A stretch of 64,000 bases of DNA, taken from NCBI GenBank assembly GCA_015060445.1, contig SUYL01000039.1:1-64000 (forward strand), in the 5' to 3' direction. The translations under genes were made by a program, and so were the position numbers. This stretch comes from Bacteroidales bacterium (GTDB lineage Bacteria > Bacteroidota > Bacteroidia > Bacteroidales > UBA932). Below the pieces are notes generated by a model. It searched no databases. It was not told the DNA's origin and saw nothing but the letters and a program-made list of their open reading frames with translations. Positions 26,842 to 36,239 of the stretch are shown one piece after another (the first letter of the stretch is position 1; each line of letters begins with the position of its first letter).

Positions 26842-28995
26842 ATGATACCGGAGAGTCTGATGAAAGTGATGGAGCATTATGAGGCTCCGCAGAAAGATTT
26901 GGTTGAAAAGGCGTATATGTACGCCTGCAAGGAGTTGGAGGGGCAGCAGAGAGGAAACGGGCACCCTTTTATTGAGCATCCGTTGGGGGTGGCACTTATA
27001 GTGGCAAATGAGATAGGCCTCATGCATGAGGCTGTGGCGGCTGTATTCCTCCACGAGGCTACAAGGGGGAAGGATGAACAGTTGGAGGAGATCTCAAAAG
27101 AGTATTCTCAGGAGATTATAACAATGGTGGAGGGGTTGAACAAGATATCGGGAATAACCCCAAAAGATACCAAACTGCAGGCGGAGAACTACAGGAAACT
27201 TATTGTTTCATACTCAAAGGATCCCCGTGTGACTCTCATTAAACTGGCAGACAGGCTGGAGATTATGCGTAATTTGGATATATTTCCAAAGAGCAGCATA
27301 ATGCGGAAGGTTACCGAGACCATAATGCTCTATATTCCTCTTGCCCACCAGTTGGGAATGTACAACCTCAAGAGCGAACTGGAGGACCTTTATTTCAGAC
27401 ACTCCGATCCTGAGAACTACAGGGCAATTACAAACAAACTTAAGGCTACCGAAAAGGACAGGGAGAAATTGGCGCAGGAGTTTGTGAAGCCGCTGGAGCA
27501 GTCGTTGAAGGAGAGCGGTATAAAATACAAACTGAAGGTGCGTACCAAAACAGCATATTCAATCTGGAAGAAGATGCAGAAGCAGAATGTCCCTTTTGAG
27601 GGGGTATATGATGTTTTTGCAATGAGGTTTATTCTGGATGTCCCTTATGAGAAGGAGCATGACTACTGCTGGGAGGTTTATTCCCGGGTAACACAGGAGT
27701 ACAAGCCCGATACCAAGCGCTTGAGGGATTGGATTACCAATCCCAAACCAAACGGATATGAGTCTTTGCACACCACAGTACAAAATAAGGAGGGGGCATA
27801 TATTGAGGTGCAGATCCGTACTGCCCGTATGGATGATATGGCAGAAAACGGACATGCCTCCCATTGGAGTTATAAAGGTATAAAGAGTGTGCAGGGGTTG
27901 GATGAGTGGCTTAAGAATGTGAAGAGCATGCTGGAGAGCCAGGAGTCCAATCCATATACAAATGCGGTTCAGACAGAACTGGATGAGATATTTGTGTTCA
28001 CTCCAAACGGAGACCTCAAGCAGTTGCCAAAAGGGGCAAGTGTGCTCGATTTTGCATTCAATATCCACTCCAACCTTGGAGTGAAGTGCAGCGGAGCAAG
28101 GGTTAACGGCAAGATAGCCTCCATTAAGGATGAACTCCACACCGGCGATGTGGTGGAGATAATGAGCAACAAGAACCAGAAGCCATCTGCAGACTGGCTC
28201 AAGATAGTTGTCTCTTCAAAGGCCCGCAACCGCATAAAGGCCAAACTCAAGGAGGAGGAGAACAAACTCATGAATCTGGGGCGCGAGATGCTTGAGAGGA
28301 GGATGAAGAACTGGAAACAGGAACTCAATGACGATGTTCTTGCGGATATAGCCAAACATTATAAGATGAGGGCCTCTGCTGAGGTATACCTTGCAATCTA
28401 TCAGGAGAAAATAGACCTTCTGCAGTTGAAGGATTTCCTTACCAAGGGGGAGCAGGAGGAGAATGATCTTCCCGACAACAAACCGGAGAGGGGGAGTGGC
28501 AAGGGACGCAGCAAGTCCTCTGAAGGAGATTATCTGATTATCAGTGACAAACTCAACAATATAAGTTTTTCAATGGCCAAATGCTGCAACCCAATCTTTG
28601 GAGACGATGTGTTTGGATTTGTTTCGGCAACCGGTGGCATAAAGATTCACAGGATATCCTGCCCCAATGCTGCAAGGCTCATTGAAAAATACCCGTACAG
28701 GCTGCAGAAGGTAAAGTGGAGACAAGTTTCAAATACTACCCAGTTCCAGACCGCCCTTAAGGTGATAGGAGACGGTGATGCCTCAATTGCGGCACAACTT
28801 ATAGAGTGTGTTACCAAGCAGGATGCCTCAATGAGGTCGTTCAATATAAACGAAAGGCGCAAGCCCGGCAACCAGACCGAGTTTGTGGCTGAGATTGGCA
28901 TCTCAGTTGGAAACAATGCCCATTTGGACAGGGTAACATCTGCCCTAAAGAAAATCCGTGAGGTAAAGACCGTATTGAGGACAAGCGGGAAATAA
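26842..28995 (+). CDS. RelA/SpoT-type (p)ppGpp synthetase with degenerate HD domain
   Basis: The 717-residue protein has HD, synthetase, TGS, zinc-finger-like and ACT regions in family order. The synthetase looks intact (GVYDVFAMRFI, NPKPNGYESLHTTVQ, EVQIRTARMDDMAENGHASHW). In the HD domain His46 and His71 remain, but the usual HD..ED is HEATRG: Asp is Glu72 and the Glu-Asp pair is Arg75-Gly76. Hydrolysis of (p)ppGpp is therefore probably weak or lost, making it RelA-like. The TGS domain starts at IFVFTPNGDLKQLP. The gene follows uvrB by seven bases. Confidence 0.9.
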   Translation: MIPESLMKVMEHYEAPQKDLVEKAYMYACKELEGQQRGNGHPFIEHPLGVALIVANEIGLMHEAVAAVFLHEATRGKDEQLEEISKEYSQEIITMVEGLNKISGITPKDTKLQAENYRKLIVSYSKDPRVTLIKLADRLEIMRNLDIFPKSSIMRKVTETIMLYIPLAHQLGMYNLKSELEDLYFRHSDPENYRAITNKLKATEKDREKLAQEFVKPLEQSLKESGIKYKLKVRTKTAYSIWKKMQKQNVPFEGVYDVFAMRFILDVPYEKEHDYCWEVYSRVTQEYKPDTKRLRDWITNPKPNGYESLHTTVQNKEGAYIEVQIRTARMDDMAENGHASHWSYKGIKSVQGLDEWLKNVKSMLESQESNPYTNAVQTELDEIFVFTPNGDLKQLPKGASVLDFAFNIHSNLGVKCSGARVNGKIASIKDELHTGDVVEIMSNKNQKPSADWLKIVVSSKARNRIKAKLKEEENKLMNLGREMLERRMKNWKQELNDDVLADIAKHYKMRASAEVYLAIYQEKIDLLQLKDFLTKGEQEENDLPDNKPERGSGKGRSKSSEGDYLIISDKLNNISFSMAKCCNPIFGDDVFGFVSATGGIKIHRISCPNAARLIEKYPYRLQKVKWRQVSNTTQFQTALKVIGDGDASIAAQLIECVTKQDASMRSFNINERRKPGNQTEFVAEIGISVGNNAHLDRVTSALKKIREVKTVLRTSGK

Positions 28996-29003
28996 CTTTT
29001 TAG

Positions 29004-29011
29004 TAACTTTG
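29004..29011 (+). promoter_or_regulatory. Candidate internal promoter for uvrA
   Basis: TAACTTTG matches TAnnTTTG, 25 bases before ATG 29036 in the 40-base gap after rel. It would allow separate uvrA expression. Confidence 0.5.
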
Positions 29012-29035
29012 CGCGATTGGGGAATTGTGATTTTT

Positions 29036-31861
29036 ATGGGGAACAAGGAATATATATACATAAAGGGGGCAAGGGCAAACAACCTTAAGGGGATTGACCT
29101 TAAGATACCCCGCGGGAAACTGGTTGTGATGAGCGGCTTGAGCGGCAGCGGAAAGTCTTCGCTGGCGTTTGATACCCTTTTTGCGGAGGGGCAGAGGCGT
29201 TTTGCCGAGAGCCTTTCTTCGTTTGCACGCCAGTTCCTGGGGCGTATGCAGAAGCCTGCTGTTGATAAGATAGAGGGGATTCCCCCTGCCATTGCCATTG
29301 AGCAGAAGGTAAATACCCGTAACCCACGTTCTACAGTGGGTACAACTACCGAGATTTATGATTATCTGAGACTCCTTTTTGCCAAGATAGGGCGCACTTA
29401 TTCTCCTGTTACAGGGGAGGAGGTGAAGTGCCATACGGCAAATGATGTGGTGGAATTCATAGGGAATATGAAAAATGATACTCCCGACAACATCACTGCA
29501 TATATTCTTGCAGAGATTGAGTGGCTGGAGAATGAGAATAAGGTAGAGAAACTTCTGTCGGTGAAGGATGCCGGGTACGCCAGGCTTTTTTCCCTTGAGA
29601 GGGGGATGGTTAGGATTGATGCGGTGCTGCAGGATGTGGAGGGGTTTGCAGGGAGCAGGCTGTTCATAATGATTGACAGGTATCTGGTGGCTCCGGGTGG
29701 TGGGGAACTGGCAGAGGAGGATGTTACCAGACTGCTGGATTCTGTGCAGATTGCATTCAATGAGGGGAAAGGTCATGTGTTTGTGGCGCAGCAGCAAGGG
29801 CGTGGCGCAGAGGTGGAACTGAAGGAGTTTTCAAATATTTTTGAGGCAGACGGTATCCGGTTTGAGAAGCCTACAGAACTTATGTTCAGTTACAATAACC
29901 CTATAGGGGCTTGTCCGGTTTGCGGAGGGTACGGCAGTGTTATTGGAATTGATGAGAGCCTTGTGGTCCCTAATGCATCCCTTTCCGTTTATGAGGGGGC
30001 TATAGCGTGCTGGAGGGGTGAGGTTATGGGCAAATTCCTTAAGGAGTTTATAATGTGTGCCCATAAATTTGATTTCCCTATCCATAAACCGTATGCGGAA
30101 CTTACAAAAGAGCAGAAGAGGCTCCTGTGGAACGGGAACAGCATGTTTACAGGAATAACACCATTCTTTGAGATGGTGGAGACCATGCGCTATAAGATTC
30201 AGTACAAGTATCTGTTGGCCCGTTATTCGGGCAAGACTGTATGCCGTGAGTGCGAGGGGAGCCGTTTGAGGAAAGAGACCAATTATGTTAAAATAGGGGG
30301 CAAAACCATTGCTGAACTTATGGATATGAGCATTACCTCCCTTAATGATTTCTTTAAGGGGCTGGTACTGGATCCATATGAGGCGGCTGTGGCCCAGAGG
30401 GCCATAAAGGAGATTTGCAGCAGACTCAATTATATAGAGAATGTGGGGCTGGGGTATCTTACCCTCAGCCGCCATGCAAATACCTTGAGTGGTGGAGAGA
30501 GCCAGAGGATAAATCTGGTGAGTTCTTTGGGAAGCAGTCTGGTGGGGTCATTGTATATTCTGGATGAGCCCAGCATAGGTCTGCACCAAAGGGATACAGG
30601 GAGGCTGATTTCTGTGATAAAGGATTTGAGGGATCTGGGGAATACCGTCCTTATAGTGGAGCATGATGAGGAGATAATCCGCAGTGCAGATGAACTTATA
30701 GATATTGGCCCGTATGCTGGTGTGAACGGAGGAGAAGTGGTTTACCAGGGAAGTGTTGAAGAGGGTATAAGAAAGGCCCTTGAGGGGAGGAAGAAGGGGG
30801 ATACAACCTCCAGCGGATCGCTTACAATTGATTATTTGTCGGGAATAAAGAAAATAGAGATACCCCAGCAGAAGAGGAAATGGAAACATTATATTGAGGT
30901 TTGCGGTGCTATGGAGCACAATCTCAAGAATGTGTCGGTGAAGTTTCCTCTGGGGGTGATAACTGCAGTTACCGGTGTGAGCGGCAGCGGAAAATCTACC
31001 CTTATTGGGGATACCCTGTATCCGGCATTGGCAAGACATTTCCAGCAGTTTGGGGTGAAGCCGGGTGCATTCAAGGAGTTGAGGGGAGATTTGGAGAAGA
31101 TCAGCGGAGTGGAGTTTGTAGACCAGAACCCTATAGGAAAGAGTTCCCGCTCAAATCCGGTTACGTATCTTAAGATTTATGATGATATAAGGAAACTTTA
31201 CTCGGAACAGCAGTTTGCCAAGGTAAACGGTTTCGGGCATTCCCATTTCTCGTTCAATATAGATGGTGGCCGTTGCCCGCAATGTTTGGGAGAGGGTTTC
31301 ATAACTATCCCTATGCAGTTTATGGCTGACATTAAGATGACATGCGAGGAGTGTGGAGGAAAGCGTTTCAAACCGGCTGTGCTGGAGGTGAAGTATCAGG
31401 GAAAGAGCATAAATGAGGTTTTGGATATGAGTGTGGAGGAGGCTATTGCATTCTTTGGAGCCCAGAAGGAGAGTTATGCCAAAAAGATTGCCCAGAAACT
31501 GCAGATACTGGATGATGTGGGGCTGGGGTATGTGCAGTTGGGGCAGAGCAGCAGCAGTTTGAGCGGGGGAGAGAGCCAGAGGGTAAAACTGGCCCAGTTC
31601 CTGAGCAAGGACAGCAGCGGCAAAGGGTCGGTAAAAGGGCCTACCCTGTTCATTTTTGACGAGCCTACTACCGGACTCCATTTCCATGATATAAAGAAAC
31701 TCCTTGCGGCATTCAATGCCCTGGTGGAGAGGGGGCACACCATTATTGTTGTGGAGCATAATCCCGACGTAATTGCAGCCGCAGACTGGGAGATTGAACT
31801 TGGTCCTGACGGAGGCGATGCCGGTGGCCAGATCACCTACGAAGGGGAGCCGGGGAGATAA
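29036..31861 (+). CDS. uvrA: Excinuclease ABC subunit A
   Basis: This is the damage-sensing ABC ATPase of nucleotide excision repair. The start is ATG 29036 (MGNKEYIYIKGARANNLKG) rather than the in-frame codon at 29009. The 941-residue protein has two Walker A sites (GLSGSGKSS and GVSGSGKST), two LSGGE signatures and zinc-binding Cys sets (CPVCGGYGS, CRECEGSR, CPQCLGEGF, CEECGGKRF). It is complete and in family order. Confidence 0.98.
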   Translation: MGNKEYIYIKGARANNLKGIDLKIPRGKLVVMSGLSGSGKSSLAFDTLFAEGQRRFAESLSSFARQFLGRMQKPAVDKIEGIPPAIAIEQKVNTRNPRSTVGTTTEIYDYLRLLFAKIGRTYSPVTGEEVKCHTANDVVEFIGNMKNDTPDNITAYILAEIEWLENENKVEKLLSVKDAGYARLFSLERGMVRIDAVLQDVEGFAGSRLFIMIDRYLVAPGGGELAEEDVTRLLDSVQIAFNEGKGHVFVAQQQGRGAEVELKEFSNIFEADGIRFEKPTELMFSYNNPIGACPVCGGYGSVIGIDESLVVPNASLSVYEGAIACWRGEVMGKFLKEFIMCAHKFDFPIHKPYAELTKEQKRLLWNGNSMFTGITPFFEMVETMRYKIQYKYLLARYSGKTVCRECEGSRLRKETNYVKIGGKTIAELMDMSITSLNDFFKGLVLDPYEAAVAQRAIKEICSRLNYIENVGLGYLTLSRHANTLSGGESQRINLVSSLGSSLVGSLYILDEPSIGLHQRDTGRLISVIKDLRDLGNTVLIVEHDEEIIRSADELIDIGPYAGVNGGEVVYQGSVEEGIRKALEGRKKGDTTSSGSLTIDYLSGIKKIEIPQQKRKWKHYIEVCGAMEHNLKNVSVKFPLGVITAVTGVSGSGKSTLIGDTLYPALARHFQQFGVKPGAFKELRGDLEKISGVEFVDQNPIGKSSRSNPVTYLKIYDDIRKLYSEQQFAKVNGFGHSHFSFNIDGGRCPQCLGEGFITIPMQFMADIKMTCEECGGKRFKPAVLEVKYQGKSINEVLDMSVEEAIAFFGAQKESYAKKIAQKLQILDDVGLGYVQLGQSSSSLSGGESQRVKLAQFLSKDSSGKGSVKGPTLFIFDEPTTGLHFHDIKKLLAAFNALVERGHTIIVVEHNPDVIAAADWEIELGPDGGDAGGQITYEGEPGR

Positions 31862-32031
31862 ATGATGTGTTGTTGCAGAAGATATTAAAGAATGGATGAC
31901 CTCATTCGACGGTTGCGAGTTATTCCGAAGGAATGACGAAGCAGAGGAGACTGTGTCGTCACCGTTGCTTAAATCTCATCACAACAGAGATAATCTGTCG
32001 GGAAGAAGAAATTATTTAACTTAACAATAAG

Positions 32032-34062
32032 ATGAAAAAATTATTTATGGCACTTGGTGTTGCGGCAATGGTATTGGCCGCTTGTACCCAGAGCAAGGAT
32101 GCAGGAAAACCTGCAATAGACCTTGCAAATTTTGACAATACCGTTTCTGCCGGTGAAGATTTCTACCAGTATGCATGTGGTGGCTGGATGGCTGCTAACC
32201 CGCTTACTCCGGAGTATGCCCGTTATGGCATTTTTGACCAGTTGGACAAGGAGAACCAGGAGAAGTTGAAGGCTTTGATTGATGAGGTGAATGCAGTGCC
32301 TCAGGAGGCCGGCAGCGTTGGTGAGAAGATACAGATAATGTATTCGCTGGGCTTGGATACTGCAAAAAGAAACGCTGAGGGGGCAGCCCCTGTTATGGAG
32401 CAGATTGCAGCAATCAAAGGGGTTAAGGATAAGGATGAGTTCTCGGCTATGATAGGAAAACTCCAGACTCAGGGTATCAGATCATACTTTGGAATGTACA
32501 TTGGCGCCGATGAGAAGAACAGCATGATGAACCTGTTGCAGTTCTCACAGGGGGGCCTCTCTATGGGAGACAGGGATTATTACCTTTTGGATGATGAGAC
32601 CTCTGTAAAGATACGCAATGCCTACAAGGAGTATATGAACAAACTGTTCATGTTGGCAGGTTATTCTGCTGAGGATGCTGCAGCCTCTGTAAAGGCTGTG
32701 CTTGATCTTGAGACTGAGATTGCAAAGGTTTCTGTAGACAGGGCAACCTTGAGGGATGTGCACAAGAACTACAACAAGATGCCGGTGAAGGAGTTTGTGA
32801 AGAGATACAACTTCATCAACTGGGATGTATATTTTAAGGAAGTAGGGGTAAAGTCATCAACTGAACTCAATGCAAGCCAGGTTCCGTTCTTTGCGGGACT
32901 TACAAAACTTCTTAAGAATGTCCCTTTGGATACCCAGAAGGAGTATATGGTGTTCAAACTTCTCAATTCCGCTTCAAACTATCTGAGCGATGATTTTGTA
33001 AATGCAAACTTTGAGTTCTTTGGCAAGACCGTTCAGGGACGTGAGATGTTGCAGCCCCTTTGGAAGCGCTCTCTGTCTGTTGTAAACCGCACTTTGTCCG
33101 AGGCTCTTGGCCAGAAATATGTTGAGAAATATTTCCCTGCATCATCAAAAGAGAAGATGGTTGAGATGGTTTCTAATCTTCAGAAGGCACTTGGAGAGAG
33201 AATCTCTGCATTGGAGTGGATGAGCGAAGAGACAAAGGCCAAGGCTCACGAGAAATTGGGAACTTTCATTGTAAAGGTAGGTTATCCCGACAAATGGAAA
33301 GATTACTCTGCCCTTGACATTAAGAATGACTCATACTGGGCAAACATGTGCCGTGCAAGTGAGTTCCGCCACAAGGATATGATGAAGGATGAGGGACAGC
33401 CTGTTGACCGCACAGAGTGGGGAATGAGCCCTCAGACAGTTAACGCATACTATAACCCTACAACCAATGAGATCTGTTTCCCTGCAGCAATCCTTCAGCC
33501 GCCTTTCTTCAACCCAGATGCTGATGATGCTGTAAACTACGGCGGTATAGGTGTGGTTATCGGTCATGAGATGACTCACGGCTTTGACGACCAGGGCCGC
33601 AACTATGACAAAGACGGAAATATCAGTGCCTGGTGGACAGAAGAGGATGCTGCCAAATTCAATGAGAGGGCACAGGTGCTTGTAGAGCAGTACAACAAGA
33701 TAATTGTAATTGACACTGTACATGCAGATGGTGCATATACCCTTGGTGAGAACATTGCAGACCAGGGAGGATTGCTTATCTCACACCAGGCATATCTGAA
33801 CACTTTGAAAGGCAAGGAGGCTCCTGCAGATATAGACGGCTTCAACCACAACCAGCGCTTCTTCCTTGGCTATGCAAACCTTTGGGCCCAGAATGTACGC
33901 CCTCAGGAAATCCTGCGCAGAACTAAAACCGATGTACACTCATTGGGCAAATGGCGTGTAAACGGTGCCTTGAGAAATATCCAGGCCTGGTATGACGCAT
34001 TCGGCATCCAGGAGGGAGACCCAATGTGGATGGCTCCTGCTGAACGAATCAATATTTGGTAA
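32032..34062 (+). CDS. M13-family zinc endopeptidase, lipoprotein
   Basis: The 676-residue PepO/neprilysin-like enzyme has a signal peptide and lipobox (VLAACT, Cys18). Catalytic motifs are NAYYNP, GHEMTHGFDDQG (HExxH) and the third zinc ligand in GENIADQGG. The C-terminal W completes the family ending. It degrades oligopeptides in the periplasm or at the surface. Its TAA stop abuts the inverted-repeat element at 34063. The 170-base gap upstream of the gene holds a TGTCGGGAAG copy (31996-32005) and nothing else recognised. Confidence 0.95.
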   Translation: MKKLFMALGVAAMVLAACTQSKDAGKPAIDLANFDNTVSAGEDFYQYACGGWMAANPLTPEYARYGIFDQLDKENQEKLKALIDEVNAVPQEAGSVGEKIQIMYSLGLDTAKRNAEGAAPVMEQIAAIKGVKDKDEFSAMIGKLQTQGIRSYFGMYIGADEKNSMMNLLQFSQGGLSMGDRDYYLLDDETSVKIRNAYKEYMNKLFMLAGYSAEDAAASVKAVLDLETEIAKVSVDRATLRDVHKNYNKMPVKEFVKRYNFINWDVYFKEVGVKSSTELNASQVPFFAGLTKLLKNVPLDTQKEYMVFKLLNSASNYLSDDFVNANFEFFGKTVQGREMLQPLWKRSLSVVNRTLSEALGQKYVEKYFPASSKEKMVEMVSNLQKALGERISALEWMSEETKAKAHEKLGTFIVKVGYPDKWKDYSALDIKNDSYWANMCRASEFRHKDMMKDEGQPVDRTEWGMSPQTVNAYYNPTTNEICFPAAILQPPFFNPDADDAVNYGGIGVVIGHEMTHGFDDQGRNYDKDGNISAWWTEEDAAKFNERAQVLVEQYNKIIVIDTVHADGAYTLGENIADQGGLLISHQAYLNTLKGKEAPADIDGFNHNQRFFLGYANLWAQNVRPQEILRRTKTDVHSLGKWRVNGALRNIQAWYDAFGIQEGDPMWMAPAERINIW

Positions 34063-34309
34063 AATCACGTCGCAATTTTGTACAATTGATTCATTGACAG
34101 CAAATTAAAAAAAAGAGGTAGAAATACCTTTGAAAACCGTGGCCGCCCGTGGCCTCCGGGGCATTGCCCGTAGTAGTCCAAGCGAAGACCTCTGAGCACG
34201 GGAGGGGCCCACCGCATGGCGGTGGGAGGGATTCAGTTTTCAAAGGTATTTCTACTTCTTTTTTTAATCATCTAATAATCTGCTAATTGTACAAAATTGC
34301 GACGTGATT
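34063..34309. mobile_element. 247-bp inverted-repeat element (MITE-like)
   Basis: The ends are perfect 25-base inverted repeats (34063-34087 and 34285-34309; first bases AATCACGTCGCAATTTTG). Inside, GTAGAAATACCTTTGAAAAC (34118-34137) is repeated inverted at 34236-34255, flanked by A and T tracts. The core 34138-34235 is GC-rich with hairpins GGGC-ATT-GCCC and CCACCGC-ATG-GCGGTGG. TAAA occurs at both outer edges and may be a target duplication. There is no ORF. The element supplies the stop codon of mtgA. It could instead be a structured RNA or a two-way terminator. Confidence 0.7.
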
Positions 34310-34985
34310 AAAAATTGCGCTCAATTTCCCCAGCCCGTTTGAGGAGATACGGGGTGGGCTTGTTGGCTTTGCGTTGCAGAGGATTGGGGAGACAGGCGGC
34401 GATGAGGGCAGATTGCCGGGAAGACAATTTGCTTGCCCGGGTGTTGAAAAGCCGTTCGGCGGCTGCCTCGGCTCCAAAGATACCCTTTCCCATTTCGGCT
34501 ACATTTAGGTACACTTCAAGGATACGTTCCTTGCCCCAGATTTTTTCTATCAGAAATGTGAAATATGCCTCAAATCCTTTTCTTACCCAACTGCGCCCGG
34601 GAAAGAGAAATACATTCTTGGCGGTCTGTTGGCTTATTGTACTGGCTCCGCGGAGCCTTTTTCCCCTCTGGTGCTCCTTAACCGCCTTTTCAATCTCTAT
34701 CCAGTCAAATCCGTTGTGGGTGTAGAACCGGGCATCTTCACTGGCAACCACAGCCTTTGCCATATTTGTGGAGATCTTTTCCAGAGGTTTCCATGTTTTA
34801 TATGTGTGGTAGGTGGAGTCATTGCGGAACTCCCAACTCCTTACTGCCATAAGTGGGGTGTAATACACGGGAACCCACCTGAGCAGCACTACCCAGGAAA
34901 CAGTAATCCCTATAAACCACAGCGGAATGTACAGCAGTATCCACCTGAGCAGTTTTGAATATCTTTTCCCTTTTTTCCTTTTCAT
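34308..34985 (-). CDS. mtgA: Monofunctional peptidoglycan glycosyltransferase
   Basis: This GT51 enzyme of 225 residues polymerises lipid II. It has an N-terminal membrane segment (LLRWILLYIPLWFIGITVSWVVLL), the catalytic EDARFYTHNGFDW, RGASTISQQTAKN, and the later EVYLNVAEMGKGIFGAE. The last residues and the TAA stop lie at the edge of the inverted-repeat element; without that insertion the frame would continue. A candidate -7 box TAAATTTG lies at 35011-35018 (minus). Confidence 0.94.
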   Translation of the reverse strand: MKRKKGKRYSKLLRWILLYIPLWFIGITVSWVVLLRWVPVYYTPLMAVRSWEFRNDSTYHTYKTWKPLEKISTNMAKAVVASEDARFYTHNGFDWIEIEKAVKEHQRGKRLRGASTISQQTAKNVFLFPGRSWVRKGFEAYFTFLIEKIWGKERILEVYLNVAEMGKGIFGAEAAAERLFNTRASKLSSRQSALIAACLPNPLQRKANKPTPYLLKRAGEIERNF

Positions 34986-35064
34986 GCCATTATATAGATT
35001 CTATCGGGAACAAATTTATAATAAAAATAATTATTAAAAAAGTTATAATAATAAAACTTATAAT

Positions 35065-35072
35065 TATCTTTG
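35065..35072 (+). promoter_or_regulatory. Candidate -7 box for the ATPase gene
   Basis: TATCTTTG matches TAnnTTTG, 20 bases before ATG 35093, in the very AT-rich 107-base gap shared with mtgA. Confidence 0.5.
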
Positions 35073-35092
35073 TCTGCGTAAATACATTAAAT

Positions 35093-36226
35093 ATGAACAA
35101 TCCATTCATTATAACGGGAAGGTATGTGGCCCCTGAATTCTTTTGTGACAGGGAAAAGGAGACTGGAGAACTTGTCTCAAATATTGAGAACTGGAGGAAT
35201 ACAGTCATGATCTCTCTACGGAGAATGGGCAAGTCAGGTTTGATATACCATGTTTTCAATAAGGATGTCATAAAGGAAAAATATGAAACGTTCTTTATAG
35301 ATATATACGATACTTCAAGTCTGGAAGAGTTTGTACTCAAGTTGAGCAAGGAGATTACTGCCAGGTTGCAGCATAAGGGGGAAAGATTTTTTGAAAAATT
35401 TGTTTCAATTGTAAATTCGGTAAAAATAGGATTTGCACAGAATCCACTTACAGGCCAACCCGAAATGGATTTTTCTTTAACAGATGCAAAGTTTTCTTCC
35501 AAGACTCTGGAACAATTGTTTGAGTTCCTGGAGGGGGCGGAAAAGCCATGTATTGTTGCAATTGATGAGTTTCAGCAGATTGCGGAGTATGGTAATGCCC
35601 AAAAGGATATTGCCACTTTACGGACTTTTGTACAGGGGTGCAAAAGGACACGTTTTATCTTTGCAGGCAGCAACAGACGTATGATGGGAAAATTATTCCA
35701 TACCCCATCCGAGCCCTTTTTTATGAGTTGCAGTCCCATTATGCTGGAGGCAATTGAGAAGGAAAAATATGCAGATTTTGTATTGAAGCATTTCAATGCA
35801 AACAACAGACAGATACAAAAGGAGACTGTCAATTATGTTTATGAAATGTTTGAGGGTCATACATGGTTTGTCCAATATGTATTCAACAGGCTTTTTGAAA
35901 TGTATGACGGAAGAACATTGACCATTGGGGATGCCAACTGTGCAATCAACTATATCATAGATATTTTTGCTCCAATATTCCAGGAGATATATATGGGCGT
36001 ATCTGAACGGCAGAAGGAACTGCTGTATGCATTGGCAAAGGAAGGGAAGACATCATCTCCCACAAGTGTTGATTTCATAAAAAAATACAACCTCCGCAGT
36101 GCCAGTGCCGTGCAGGGTGCATTGAAACCTTTGGCAGAAGAGGAAACCATTTCAAGTATGGATGGCAGTTATTTTATAACAAACCGTTTTTATTCCATGT
36201 GGCTGGCAATGAGGCACAATTTATAA
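35093..36226 (+). CDS. AAA-type ATPase of the archaeal ATPase (ATPase_2) group
   Basis: The start is ATG 35093, since the longer frame runs through AT-rich promoter DNA. The 377-residue protein has a P-loop variant in VMISLRRMGKSGLIYHV (RRMGKSG), Walker B in CIVAIDEFQQIAEY, and a sensor-like FIFAGSNRRMMGKLF. A winged-helix end follows (LRSASAVQGALKPLAEEETI). The group is common and poorly understood in Bacteroidota and often travels horizontally. The AT-rich upstream fits recent gain. Function unknown. Confidence 0.85.
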   Translation: MNNPFIITGRYVAPEFFCDREKETGELVSNIENWRNTVMISLRRMGKSGLIYHVFNKDVIKEKYETFFIDIYDTSSLEEFVLKLSKEITARLQHKGERFFEKFVSIVNSVKIGFAQNPLTGQPEMDFSLTDAKFSSKTLEQLFEFLEGAEKPCIVAIDEFQQIAEYGNAQKDIATLRTFVQGCKRTRFIFAGSNRRMMGKLFHTPSEPFFMSCSPIMLEAIEKEKYADFVLKHFNANNRQIQKETVNYVYEMFEGHTWFVQYVFNRLFEMYDGRTLTIGDANCAINYIIDIFAPIFQEIYMGVSERQKELLYALAKEGKTSSPTSVDFIKKYNLRSASAVQGALKPLAEEETISSMDGSYFITNRFYSMWLAMRHNL

Positions 36227-36239
36227 TACATTCTTCCCG

